Source: Candidatus Gastranaerophilales bacterium
Lineage (GTDB): Bacteria > Cyanobacteriota > Vampirovibrionia > Gastranaerophilales > Gastranaerophilaceae
Direction: 5' to 3'
DNA length: 64,000 bases
Assembly: GCA_944326555.1 (NCBI GenBank)
Contig: CALVEK010000004.1
Location: 54,787-118,786, forward strand
This document shows, one piece after another, positions 34,972-43,009 of this stretch. Made by a program: the position numbers and the translations under genes. Below the pieces are notes generated by a model. That model was not told the DNA's origin. It searched no databases and saw nothing but the letters and a program-made list of their open reading frames with translations. The number at the start of each line of letters is the position of its first letter. Position 1 is the first letter of the stretch.

Positions 34972-35027
34972 AGAACTGGCACTTTTGTGCTGATGTGGTT
35001 ATTAGATTAGTGATATAAAGGAGAATT

Positions 35028-36740
35028 ATGGGATTACCTAAAGTAGCTTATTTCTCAATGGAAATAGCATTAGATCAGTCTTTGAGCACATATTCCGGTG
35101 GTCTTGGTTTCTTAGCAGGTTCACACATGCTTTCTGCCGGTTATTTGCAACTACCTATGGTCGGAGTAACTATGCTTTGGTCTTACGGGTATTACAACCA
35201 GAGAATAAATGAAGAAGGTAACGTTGAAGTTGCTTATATTAGAAAGCATTATGACTACCTTCAAGATGTTGATGCACAAGTTACATTGGATATATTTGGC
35301 GAAAAAGTTATAGTAAAAGCATTCAGAGTAGATCCTGATTTGTTTGGTTCTTGCCCTGTATATCTTTTAACAACAGATGTTGACGGTAACTCAGATTGGG
35401 CACGTTCAATATCACACAAATTGTATGATGGAAACGAAAAAATAAGAATCGCTCAAGAAACAGTTCTTGGTATTGGTGGTATAAGATTATTGCAAGCAAT
35501 TAAATATGACTTCGAATGTGTTCACATGAACGAAGGTCATGCTCTTCCTGCAGCTTTTGAATTGCTTCAACAAAATAATGGCGATTTGGAAAAAACAAAA
35601 AGACAAGTTGTATTTACAACTCATACACCTGTTGCAGCAGGTAACGAAGTACACTGGGTTGACACACTTCTTGAAGGTGGTTTCTTTGCAGGATGCTCTA
35701 GAGAAAGAGCTGTTGAACTTGGTGGTGAACACTTCTCATTAACAGTTGCAGCTCTTAGAATGAGCCGTATAGCAAACGCTGTTTCTCAGCTTCATGGACT
35801 TGTTTCTAACAAGATGTGGAACTGGGTTGAAGGCAGATGCCCGATTCGTGCCATAACTAACGCAGTTAACTTGCACTATTGGCAAGATGAAAGAATTAAA
35901 AATGCAAAAACTCTACAAGATTTGCTTGATGCAAAAGTCGAAATGAAAAAAGAAGTATTTAGCTACATTGCAAATACAACAGGTAAAAGATTCGATCCTA
36001 ACGTATTAACTATCACTTGGGCAAGAAGATTCGCTGACTACAAACGTGCTTGGCTTATCTTCATGGATATGGAAAGAATCTTAAAACTGTTAAATGCAAA
36101 TAAAGTACAGTTGATATTTGCAGGTAAATTCCATCCAGATGATGCTATGGGTAGAGAAATGTTTAACAACATTCTTCATAAATCATACAACATCAAAAAC
36201 GTTGCAGTACTTGCCGGTTATGAACTTGAATTGAGCGGCAAACTTAAGAGAGCAACTGATGTTTGGTTGAACACACCAATCAGACCACTTGAAGCATCAG
36301 GTACTTCAGGAATGTCTGCTAACGCAAACGGTGCTCTTCACCTTTCCATCTTTGACGGATGGACTGTTGAAGGTACTTTCCCAGGTATCAACGGATACAC
36401 AGTTGAATATCCTGGTCTTGATGATGATATTCCTTGGGAAGAAAGACATTGGAAAGACCACGATTGCATAATGGATATCATTGAAAACCAAATTATTCCA
36501 ACTTACTACGACAATAAGATGGAATGGGCGAGAATGATGAGACAGGCTATTAGAACTTCTGAAGCATACTTTAACTCAGACAGAATGGTTATTGAATACT
36601 TCAACAGAATCTACAAACCTATCGCTCACGAAAATCCAAAAGAAGGCGGATTGAATACAAATGCTCAAGATATGACTGTTGATCCGTCTCAGAAAGAAGC
36701 TCCAAATATGGATGCTTGGACATACTCAAACATTAAATAG
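35028..36740 (+). CDS. Alpha-glucan phosphorylase-like protein (GT35), PLP lysine replaced by serine
   Basis: 570 residues matching the short alpha-glucan phosphorylase type along its length: AYFSMEIALDQSLSTYSGGLG, HMNEGHALPAAFELLQ, TTHTPVAAGNEVHW, WARRFADYKRAWLIFMD and VQLIFAGKFHPDD. Normal enzymes release glucose 1-phosphate from glycogen with a PLP cofactor bound to a Lys in the GMK motif of EASGTSGMK. Here the codons at 36303-36326 read SGTSGMSA, so that Lys is Ser430. Either the protein does not bind PLP covalently and has another role, or this branch uses a different chemistry. The rest of the site looks intact. Expressed alone with a strong ribosome binding site and followed by a terminator. 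Confidence 0.88.
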   Translation: MGLPKVAYFSMEIALDQSLSTYSGGLGFLAGSHMLSAGYLQLPMVGVTMLWSYGYYNQRINEEGNVEVAYIRKHYDYLQDVDAQVTLDIFGEKVIVKAFRVDPDLFGSCPVYLLTTDVDGNSDWARSISHKLYDGNEKIRIAQETVLGIGGIRLLQAIKYDFECVHMNEGHALPAAFELLQQNNGDLEKTKRQVVFTTHTPVAAGNEVHWVDTLLEGGFFAGCSRERAVELGGEHFSLTVAALRMSRIANAVSQLHGLVSNKMWNWVEGRCPIRAITNAVNLHYWQDERIKNAKTLQDLLDAKVEMKKEVFSYIANTTGKRFDPNVLTITWARRFADYKRAWLIFMDMERILKLLNANKVQLIFAGKFHPDDAMGREMFNNILHKSYNIKNVAVLAGYELELSGKLKRATDVWLNTPIRPLEASGTSGMSANANGALHLSIFDGWTVEGTFPGINGYTVEYPGLDDDIPWEERHWKDHDCIMDIIENQIIPTYYDNKMEWARMMRQAIRTSEAYFNSDRMVIEYFNRIYKPIAHENPKEGGLNTNAQDMTVDPSQKEAPNMDAWTYSNIK

Positions 36741-36763
36741 CAGTTGCTGTTTTAATACAAAAA

Positions 36764-36792
36764 GAGTCTTTGCAGTGCAAAGGCTCTTTTTT
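36764..36792 (+). terminator. Terminator of the phosphorylase gene
   Basis: GAG-t-CTTTGC pairs with GCAAAG-g-CTC (36764-36786), followed by six T. Confidence 0.85.
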
Positions 36793-36905
36793 GTTGTTTT
36801 TTCGCGATTAATCAAACTATAGAAAAAATTTTTTCAGCAATTTTCAAATATAAAAAAACTTTATATAAATAAAACTAAATTATAAATTTACGAAAGGGAA
36901 TTTCA

Positions 36906-38237
36906 ATGGAATTATTAAAGTTGGACCAACTCAATATTGCTGCGAAACAACCACCCACCAAAAAACAAACAATAGCTTTACCTAAGCAAGAAAATGACAA
37001 AGTTGAAATAAAAAGCAAAAAGAGCAAAGCAAAGAAAGCCGCTATAGGAATATCAATTCTCACACTGGCAGAAATAGTAGGAGTGCTTGCATACAGCATA
37101 GGAAGAAACCCTGCCAAAGCTGCAAAAGTTTTAAAAGGCAATTCAAAAGTTCTAGAGCCTGCATTTAAGGAAAGTCAGGAATTTTTACAAAATCTTATAA
37201 ATAAAAACAGTAGCAACAAAACAGCATTTAATAATATTGTAAATTCAATCAAACCTAATAAACACAAATCAGAACTAAACCGTTCTATTGAAAAACTCGA
37301 AGATTTCATAAACAAAGAAAAACCGGATGGCTGCGAAAAAATAGCTGACACTATAAAAATACTGAAAGAAAATTTAAAAACATATCATCAAAAAGCAGAA
37401 AAAGCTCTTTTAAACGGAGAAAAAGAAACTGCCTCAATAGAACAGTTTGCTGCAGAAAACAAAGTTCATGCCGAAAAAATAGAAAAATATCTCAGCGAAC
37501 TACGTATCAGCCCTAAAATCAAGAGCGAACAATTCAGTGAAATATCCGAAATATCAAACGGGATATCTCCATATTTACTTGACATAAAAGCAAAATTCAA
37601 TCCAGGAGTTATCGAGTGCCCCAAAGAACTTTTACCTAAAGACATGATATTTTACCACGGCACACAAAAAGCTAAAAACATATACAAAGAAGGCTTTACC
37701 CCGTTTGCAAGCAGGCAAGTAGAGAAGTATGCAAGAGAACTCGGAGCCGGAATATATATTACACCTGATAAAAAAGTTGCAACAAATTTTTCAGGACTAA
37801 CCGGCTCAATCATTCCTGTAAAAATTTCAAATGATACAAAAATTGGCGTAATTTCCGAATCAGTTGCAAAAGATTTATTAAAAGATTTTACGAAGTTCAT
37901 TAATGATAGCAATGCAATGACAGAATATGAAAAACTAAGTAAAATTCAACAAAATGCGTTGCTTGAAAATTTCTTCAACAAAGTGTTTAAAGATGCAGGA
38001 TATGATGCAGTTTACTGTCCTAAAGGAATAAAAGCAGGCGGAGGCATACTCGATTTCTTTACAACTGATGTAAACAAAATGTTTGGCAGAAAACAATCAC
38101 AACTTGTACTATTCACCCCAGAAAAGTTGGAAATCACATCCCGATCTTTTAAAGACAGAGTTATAGATCTAAAAGATAAATTTTCAGCTGTAATTCAACA
38201 AATTAAATACGCTAAAGACAATCCACTTATGTTCTAA
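36906..38237 (+). CDS. Membrane protein with C-terminal ADP-ribosyltransferase-like domain
   Basis: 443 residues. A Lys-rich start is followed by one transmembrane helix at about 46-64. Residues 85-230 are helical and charged, probably coiled coil. Residues 245-410 resemble an ART fold: FYHGTQKAKNIY at 249-260 (His251), AGIYITPDKKVATNF at 281-295 (Tyr284) and QLVLFTPEKLEI at the end, like the H-Y-x pattern of PolyVal-type ARTs in phage and toxin proteins. The third catalytic position is not certain. Target unknown. The strong AAGGGA site fixes the ATG. No immunity gene is obvious next to it. Confidence 0.6.
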   Translation: MELLKLDQLNIAAKQPPTKKQTIALPKQENDKVEIKSKKSKAKKAAIGISILTLAEIVGVLAYSIGRNPAKAAKVLKGNSKVLEPAFKESQEFLQNLINKNSSNKTAFNNIVNSIKPNKHKSELNRSIEKLEDFINKEKPDGCEKIADTIKILKENLKTYHQKAEKALLNGEKETASIEQFAAENKVHAEKIEKYLSELRISPKIKSEQFSEISEISNGISPYLLDIKAKFNPGVIECPKELLPKDMIFYHGTQKAKNIYKEGFTPFASRQVEKYARELGAGIYITPDKKVATNFSGLTGSIIPVKISNDTKIGVISESVAKDLLKDFTKFINDSNAMTEYEKLSKIQQNALLENFFNKVFKDAGYDAVYCPKGIKAGGGILDFFTTDVNKMFGRKQSQLVLFTPEKLEITSRSFKDRVIDLKDKFSAVIQQIKYAKDNPLMF

Positions 38238-38267
38238 AAAATACAACGAAAAATAACAGAAAGTAAC

Positions 38268-38298
38268 AAAAAAAGCCCTCTTTGTTTAAAAGAGGGCT
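38268..38298 (-). terminator. Terminator of the secE-nusG-rplK-rplA operon
   Basis: AGCCCTCT(TT) at 38274-38283 pairs with (AA)AGAGGGCT at 38289-38298. In the minus direction seven T follow. Confidence 0.85.
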
Positions 38299-38323
38299 CT
38301 TAAATTAATATTAGAATTATAAA

Positions 38324-39046
38324 CTATACATGCTCTTTAACTTCAGCAGCAATGTTCTTTGTATCCAATTTGATACTTGGACCCATTGTTGTAGTCAAAT
38401 AAGCAGATTTAACATATACACCCTTTGCAACAGATGGTTTTGCTCTTAAAACAGCATCTGCCAAAGTAGCATAGTTTTTCATCAAATCTTCAAAAGAAAA
38501 TTTAATTTTACCTATCGGGCAGTGAATCATACCTTGCTTGTCAGCACGGAATTCAACTTTACCAGCTTTTGCATCTTTAACAGCCTTAGCTACATCAAGA
38601 GTAACTGTACCTGTTTTTGGGTTAGGCATCAAACCTTTTGGACCAAGAACTCTACCTAGTTTACCAAGCATACCCATACAATCAGGAGTTGCAATCAAAG
38701 TATCAAATTCAAACCAACCGCCTGCGATTTTTTCGATAACTTCTTCTGCACCAGCTTCTTCAGCTCCGGCTGCTTTAGCTTCATCAACTTTTGTACCTTT
38801 TGCTATTACACAAACTCTGACTTCTTTACCCAAACCTGCAGGTAATACAACAGTAGAACGAATTTGTTGATCAGCTCTTTTTACATCGATACCAAGACGC
38901 ATGTGGCATTCAACTGTTTCATCGAATTTAACTGTCGCTTCAGATATTTCTTTTAACTTTTTCAATGCATCAGCAGCAGTAGAAGGTTGAACAAAACCTT
39001 CAAGCATTTCAGCTGCTTTTTGTTGTCTTTTAGTCAATTTACTCAT
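38324..39046 (-). CDS. rplA: 50S ribosomal protein L1
   Basis: 240 residues, full length. Shows [22 protein letters not shown], split here as [14 protein letters not shown] and TGTVT, plus a late [11 protein letters not shown]. It forms the L1 stalk and usually represses its own operon by binding mRNA. It is last in the operon; rplJ and rplL, which follow in most bacteria, are replaced by a terminator and a convergent gene. Confidence 0.98.
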   Translation of the reverse strand: MSKLTKRQQKAAEMLEGFVQPSTAADALKKLKEISEATVKFDETVECHMRLGIDVKRADQQIRSTVVLPAGLGKEVRVCVIAKGTKVDEAKAAGAEEAGAEEVIEKIAGGWFEFDTLIATPDCMGMLGKLGRVLGPKGLMPNPKTGTVTLDVAKAVKDAKAGKVEFRADKQGMIHCPIGKIKFSFEDLMKNYATLADAVLRAKPSVAKGVYVKSAYLTTTMGPSIKLDTKNIAAEVKEHV

Positions 39047-39060
39047 TTTATTTCCTTTCT

Positions 39061-39125
39061 GTGGTGATATCGGGACTAAATCCGTTACGTGCAGTCAGGT
39101 TGCACCATACGGCATACCCTTCCAC
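39061..39125 (-). promoter_or_regulatory. Structured rplK-rplA intergenic element
   Basis: Fills the 82-base gap. An outer GTGG/CCAC pair (39061-39064 with 39122-39125) encloses a long hairpin: CCGT/ACGG (39082-39085, 39109-39112) and GTGCA/TGCAC (39089-39093, 39101-39105) around a 7-base loop. It may be a translational control site for rplA. It shares the GTGGAAGGG start (minus strand) with the rplK element. Confidence 0.6.
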
Positions 39126-39128
39126 TAA

Positions 39129-39554
39129 TTATTCTTCTACTGTAACACCCATTGCTCTGCAAGAACCTTTAAGCATCTTAACAGCTGCTTCCATAGTAGT
39201 TGCATTCAAGTCATTCATTTTCACTTTAGCTATTTCTTCAAGCTGAGCTACAGTGATTTTACCAACTTTAGTTTTGTTAGATGCTGCAGATCCTTTAGAA
39301 AGATTCAATGCTTTCTTAATCAAGACAGCAGCCGGTGGGCTTTTTAGAACGAATGAAAAACTTCTGTCTTCATATACATCAATAATTACAGGAATAATGT
39401 AACCAGCTTGAGACTCAGTCTTTGCATTAAACTGTTTACAAAAGTCCATGATGTTAACACCATGCTGACCCAAAGCAGGACCAACCGGTGGTGATGGATT
39501 TGCTTTACCTGCTTCAATTTGAAGCTTAATTTTTCCTACGATTTTCTTTGCCAT
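39129..39554 (-). CDS. rplK: 50S ribosomal protein L11
   Basis: 141 residues, full length. N-terminal [20 protein letters not shown] and the RNA-binding [17 protein letters not shown] are diagnostic. It forms the GTPase-associated centre with 23S rRNA. Third gene of the secE-nusG-rplK-rplA operon, with a good AAAGGAG site. Confidence 0.98.
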   Translation of the reverse strand: MAKKIVGKIKLQIEAGKANPSPPVGPALGQHGVNIMDFCKQFNAKTESQAGYIIPVIIDVYEDRSFSFVLKSPPAAVLIKKALNLSKGSAASNKTKVGKITVAQLEEIAKVKMNDLNATTMEAAVKMLKGSCRAMGVTVEE

Positions 39555-39568
39555 TTTATTCTCCTTTC

Positions 39569-39598
39569 GTGGTATGGCGGGGTTTTATCCCCTTCCAC
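39569..39598 (-). promoter_or_regulatory. Structured nusG-rplK intergenic element
   Basis: GTGG/CCAC outer pair (39569-39572 with 39595-39598) around a GGGG/CCCC hairpin (39579-39582 with 39589-39592). It ends exactly at the nusG stop. Possibly a binding site for L1 or L11; this is inference. Confidence 0.5.
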
Positions 39599-40264
39599 TT
39601 ATACTTTTTGAATCTGTTTGTATTCGAGTTCTACAGGTGTTTCACGTCCAAAGATAGAAACCATAGCTCTCAATTTAGACTTATCAGGGTATACTTCTGT
39701 AATATCACCAATAAAGTCTGCAAATGGTCCGGAAATAATTCTAACTTTATCTCCAACCTTGACATCAAGTTCAATCTTAGTTGTTTGTGTTTGAACTCTG
39801 TGGATGATTTTTTTGATTTCAGAATCTTTAGCAGGAATTGGTTTCTTTGAAGTACCAACAAATTTTGTAACACCTGCTGTGTGTCTTACAACGTACCAAC
39901 TGTCATCATCCATTATCATTTCAACAAGAACATATCCCGGGAAGATTTTTTCTTCTCTGTCTTGTTTCTTGCCGTCTTTTACTTTTGTAATAGTTTTTTG
40001 AGGAACTTCAACACGGAAAATTTTATCTCCCATGTTCATATATTCTATACGTTTTTCAAGGTTAACTTTAACCTTGTTTTCGTAACCGGAATATGTGTGA
40101 ACAATATACCATTTTTTTTGTGGTTCTTTGCTATGTGAAGCCTGTATATCTGCTTTTAACTTAGCATCTTTTTCTTCAACTATTTGATGCTTCTCATTTT
40201 CAAAAACATTTATATCATTTTGAGCTTCATTAGCTTGTAATTCTTCGTTCATTTCTTCAGTCAT
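39599..40264 (-). CDS. nusG: Transcription termination/antitermination factor NusG
   Basis: 221 residues: an acidic N-terminal extension of about 50 residues, then the NGN domain from WYIVHTYSGYENKVKVN, and a KOW domain with VGDKVRIISGPFADFIG. It binds RNA polymerase and couples transcription to translation or Rho. The extension is longer than in E. coli (181 residues) but of a length seen in other phyla. Follows secE by 43 bases. Confidence 0.96.
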   Translation of the reverse strand: MTEEMNEELQANEAQNDINVFENEKHQIVEEKDAKLKADIQASHSKEPQKKWYIVHTYSGYENKVKVNLEKRIEYMNMGDKIFRVEVPQKTITKVKDGKKQDREEKIFPGYVLVEMIMDDDSWYVVRHTAGVTKFVGTSKKPIPAKDSEIKKIIHRVQTQTTKIELDVKVGDKVRIISGPFADFIGDITEVYPDKSKLRAMVSIFGRETPVELEYKQIQKV

Positions 40265-40307
40265 TATATTATTTCCCGTTTAATAATAATCAATAAATCT
40301 TTCGCAA

Positions 40308-40538
40308 CTATTTTAGATGCAATGCTTTGAAAATAAAGTCAAAGATTGTATCCAGAGCCAAAACACCAATAGTAAAAACAGCAGTAATAACTATTACATA
40401 TATGGTTTCTACAATAACCTGCTGTTTTCCGGGCCAAGTAATTTTGCCCCATTCCAGCTTAACAGATTTAAAGTAAGTCATTAAAGAAGCCTTTAAATCT
40501 TGTACATTAGCTACTTTATTGTTAGTTTGGTTAGTCAT
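40308..40538 (-). CDS. secE: Preprotein translocase subunit SecE
   Basis: 76 residues with a single C-terminal transmembrane helix (VIVITAVFTIGVLALDTIF) preceded by the conserved amphipathic VKLEWGKITWPGKQQV. This is the short, one-helix SecE. It stabilises SecY. AGAGGA ribosome binding site. Follows tRNA-Trp. Confidence 0.95.
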   Translation of the reverse strand: MTNQTNNKVANVQDLKASLMTYFKSVKLEWGKITWPGKQQVIVETIYVIVITAVFTIGVLALDTIFDFIFKALHLK

Positions 40539-40560
40539 ATTTTCCTCTTATTACTTAAAT

Positions 40561-40633
40561 CGCGCCCTGAAGGACTCGAACCCTCGACATCCGGTTTTGG
40601 AGACCGACGTTCTACCAACTGAACTAAGGACGC
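40561..40633 (-). tRNA. trnW: tRNA-Trp (anticodon CCA)
   Basis: 73 nt. Acceptor pairs GCGTCCT with AGGGCGC (one G-U), a D arm with TTCAGTTGGTAGAAC, anticodon loop CTCCAAA giving CCA, a T arm with GGGTTCGAGTCC and discriminator G, as expected for bacterial tRNA-Trp. The 3' CCA is not encoded. It lies between rpmG and secE, a common order. Confidence 0.95.
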
Positions 40634-40668
40634 TCTTTAAGAATATTAAACTTGCGTGATTAGTAAAG

Positions 40669-40836
40669 TTATTTTGTTTCTTTGTGAACTGTGTGTTTAT
40701 TGCATCTTGGGCAGTGTTTTTTCAGTTCCATTCTTTCTTTTAAAGTTTTTTTGTTTTTTGTTGTTGTATAGTTTCTTTCCTTGCATTCTTCACAAGCGAG
40801 AACTACCATTTTATCAACTTTTCCTTTGATTCCCAT
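40669..40836 (-). CDS. rpmG: 50S ribosomal protein L33
   Basis: 55 residues, translated by hand: [19 protein letters not shown], then [35 protein letters not shown]. Two CxxC pairs (CEEC, CPRC) make this the zinc-binding form. Too short to stand out as a frame but unmistakable. First gene of the rpmG-trnW-secE-nusG-rplK-rplA block. Confidence 0.95.
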   Translation of the reverse strand: MGIKGKVDKMVVLACEECKERNYTTTKNKKTLKERMELKKHCPRCNKHTVHKETK

Positions 40837-40997
40837 TGTCTTGTCCTTTATCTTATTACTTATTATTTTTTCTCAAGCAAGATTTATAGAATGCGTCTAT
40901 CTCCTCATTCTATTATCCCTGCTGTTTAGTTGTATTTATATATTACTATAAACAAAAAATAAGCAAAGCACTAATTTAATAAATCTTATAAAATATC

Positions 40998-41402
40998 TTA
41001 TAAATTTTCATCTAGCATAAAAAAATAAGTATCAGCACTATTTACCAAGCTGCGTTTTGAAAGATATTTCACACCTAAATTAGCAGCTATAAAAGAAATA
41101 TTATACGTAGCAGAAACAATTACAATTGGTACATTTTTATATTCTGACATACTTTTAATTTTTTGAATTAACCATTCACCTGCATACTGAGGATGATAAT
41201 CCGTCTCCATCTGTAAATCAGTAATCACCATATCATAAGGATTTTCTAAATTGCGCTCCAACAATTCAATAGCATCCGCAGCTGAAGGCACTATTACAAA
41301 ATCCAAATCAAACTTGTCATATTTACTCAACAAGGCAGAATGTACTCTTTGCCACTCAGGACTATCCTCTGCAATTAAAATCCTTTTTACATTTTTAGCC
41401 AT
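40998..41402 (-). CDS. Stand-alone response regulator receiver protein
   Basis: 134 residues, receiver domain only: acidic pocket in ILIAEDSPEW (Asp13), phospho-acceptor Asp62 in DMVITDLQME, Ser in VIVSATYN and Lys in YLSKRS. No output domain, so it acts through protein contacts. Divergent from a small hypothetical gene. The ATG at 41402 is chosen over a TTG at 41417 because the TATAAT box lies between them. Confidence 0.85.
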   Translation of the reverse strand: MAKNVKRILIAEDSPEWQRVHSALLSKYDKFDLDFVIVPSAADAIELLERNLENPYDMVITDLQMETDYHPQYAGEWLIQKIKSMSEYKNVPIVIVSATYNISFIAANLGVKYLSKRSLVNSADTYFFMLDENL

Positions 41403-41414
41403 ATTTTGATTATA
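41403..41414 (-). promoter_or_regulatory. -10 box placed for a leaderless receiver transcript
   Basis: TATAAT (minus strand 41409-41414), six bases, then ATG. No Shine-Dalgarno sequence. The -35 region is poor. Confidence 0.55.
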
Positions 41415-41498
41415 CAAAATTACATTAATTTGGGTAAGTATATTTAATTATTTTGTGTAATTAAACAGTATAAAATTTCTGTAATCATATAAAGTACC

Positions 41499-41729
41499 AT
41501 GAATATACTTTTATCACTAAAAAGATTAATAAGACGCATAAATGAAATAGACAGACGCTCAGAATATCTGTCTAAAAAAAAGTGTTACTCTTCAAACCCT
41601 TTTGCCTTTACACAAAACAAAACATACGTATGGGTAGAAAGAGTCAGAGATTTCAACAAATGCGGACTGTTTGACAAAAAGCCGACAAATAAAATTTTTG
41701 ATTCTAACAACGAAGACTTTCCATCATAG
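41499..41729 (+). CDS. Small basic hypothetical protein
   Basis: 76 residues, MNILLSLKRLIRRINEIDR start, very basic N-terminal helix, then an aromatic KTYVWVERVRDFNK segment. No family recognised. TATAAA lies five bases before the ATG. Its last 26 bases overlap convergent aroA, which lowers confidence that the frame is real; no other frame explains the stretch. Confidence 0.45.
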   Translation: MNILLSLKRLIRRINEIDRRSEYLSKKKCYSSNPFAFTQNKTYVWVERVRDFNKCGLFDKKPTNKIFDSNNEDFPS

Positions 41730-42987
41730 ATTGAAACTCAGGAAAAGAAATATTTACCCATTGGAATTCATTTATAAGGACAGACTTGTTACATACAAGT
41801 CCTGCAACATAAAGGCTCATCGCAAGCCTATGATCACGATAACACTCTACTGTACAACCGCCACTCAGTTTTGATTTTCCATAAACGACAAATCCGTCTT
41901 GAGCCTCTTCTATATTTACACCGATTTTTCTTAATTCAGAGACTAAGCACTTAATCCTATCTGACTCTTTATTTCTCAGATCTTCAGCATCTTTAACGAT
42001 AGTTGTACCATCAGCTTGAGAAGCAAGAACAGCAATAACAGGTAATTCATCAATTAGTCTTGGTATCAGAGCTCCATCAATTTTTGTGGCTTTTAAAGAA
42101 GAATATTTTATTCTTATATCAGCAACTGGCTCGTTACAAATTACTCTTTCATCAAGAATTTCTATGTCAGCTCCCATATTTATCATAACATCAATTATGC
42201 CTGTCCTTGTGGGATTAACACCTACATCTTTCAAAATAACATCCGAATCAGGAACAATTGCTGCAGCAACCAAAAAGAAAGCCGCTGAAGAAATATCACC
42301 GCACACTTTCAAATTTTTAGGTTCAAGTTTTGATTTTTTAATTTTAACAACGTTACTCTCAGAAACTATGTCAGCTCCAAGATACTTTAGCATACGTTCA
42401 GTATGATCTCTTGAAACATAAGGTTCTGTAACTTTTGTCTCGCCATAGGTATTCAAACCTGCCAGCAAAACACAAGACTTAACTTGAGCAGAAGCGATTG
42501 GAGACTTGTAATCTATAGGAAATAACTCTCCACCCTTTATTATCAATGGCGCCCTAAAATTACTGTGTTTAATTTTTGCGCCCATCAATTCGAGCGGCAA
42601 AATAACTCTTTTCATTGGTCTTTTAGAAAGACTTTCATCGCCATATAACGTTGACTCAATTTCTCTGGAAGCAAGTATACCCGAAAAAAGTCTCATTGAT
42701 GTGCCAGAGTTTCCGCAATCTAAATTAAAACGGTCTTTTTTAAAAGCGTTTGAAGAGTCTATTCGTAAATTTCTTTCACTCAAAAATTCAACATCACAAC
42801 CCAACGCTTTTATTATATTTAATGTAGAAATACAGTCGGCACCAAGCGAAAAATTTTCTACGCAACAAATCCCACCGGTCAGGCAGGAAAACATAGCCGC
42901 CCTATGGCTCAATGACTTGTCAGGCGGGATTGTAATCTCGCCTTTTAGTGAATTTGCTTTAATAACTTCCAAATTTTGTACAGACAT
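41704..42987 (-). CDS. aroA: 3-phosphoshikimate 1-carboxyvinyltransferase (EPSP synthase)
   Basis: 427 residues. Transfers enolpyruvyl from PEP to shikimate 3-phosphate. Substrate motifs: PPDKSLSHRAAMFSCL, LDCGNSGTSMRLFSG, SLSKRPMKRV, SASAQVKSC-type SPIASAQVKSCVLLAGL and a late RNKESDRIKC. Ala/Gly changes of glyphosate-tolerant class II enzymes were not assessed in detail. Gives the organism at least this step of aromatic synthesis. Confidence 0.95.
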   Translation of the reverse strand: MSVQNLEVIKANSLKGEITIPPDKSLSHRAAMFSCLTGGICCVENFSLGADCISTLNIIKALGCDVEFLSERNLRIDSSNAFKKDRFNLDCGNSGTSMRLFSGILASREIESTLYGDESLSKRPMKRVILPLELMGAKIKHSNFRAPLIIKGGELFPIDYKSPIASAQVKSCVLLAGLNTYGETKVTEPYVSRDHTERMLKYLGADIVSESNVVKIKKSKLEPKNLKVCGDISSAAFFLVAAAIVPDSDVILKDVGVNPTRTGIIDVMINMGADIEILDERVICNEPVADIRIKYSSLKATKIDGALIPRLIDELPVIAVLASQADGTTIVKDAEDLRNKESDRIKCLVSELRKIGVNIEEAQDGFVVYGKSKLSGGCTVECYRDHRLAMSLYVAGLVCNKSVLINEFQWVNISFPEFQSMMESLRC

Positions 42988-43009
42988 GCCAATAAAATCT
43001 ATTGCTAAA

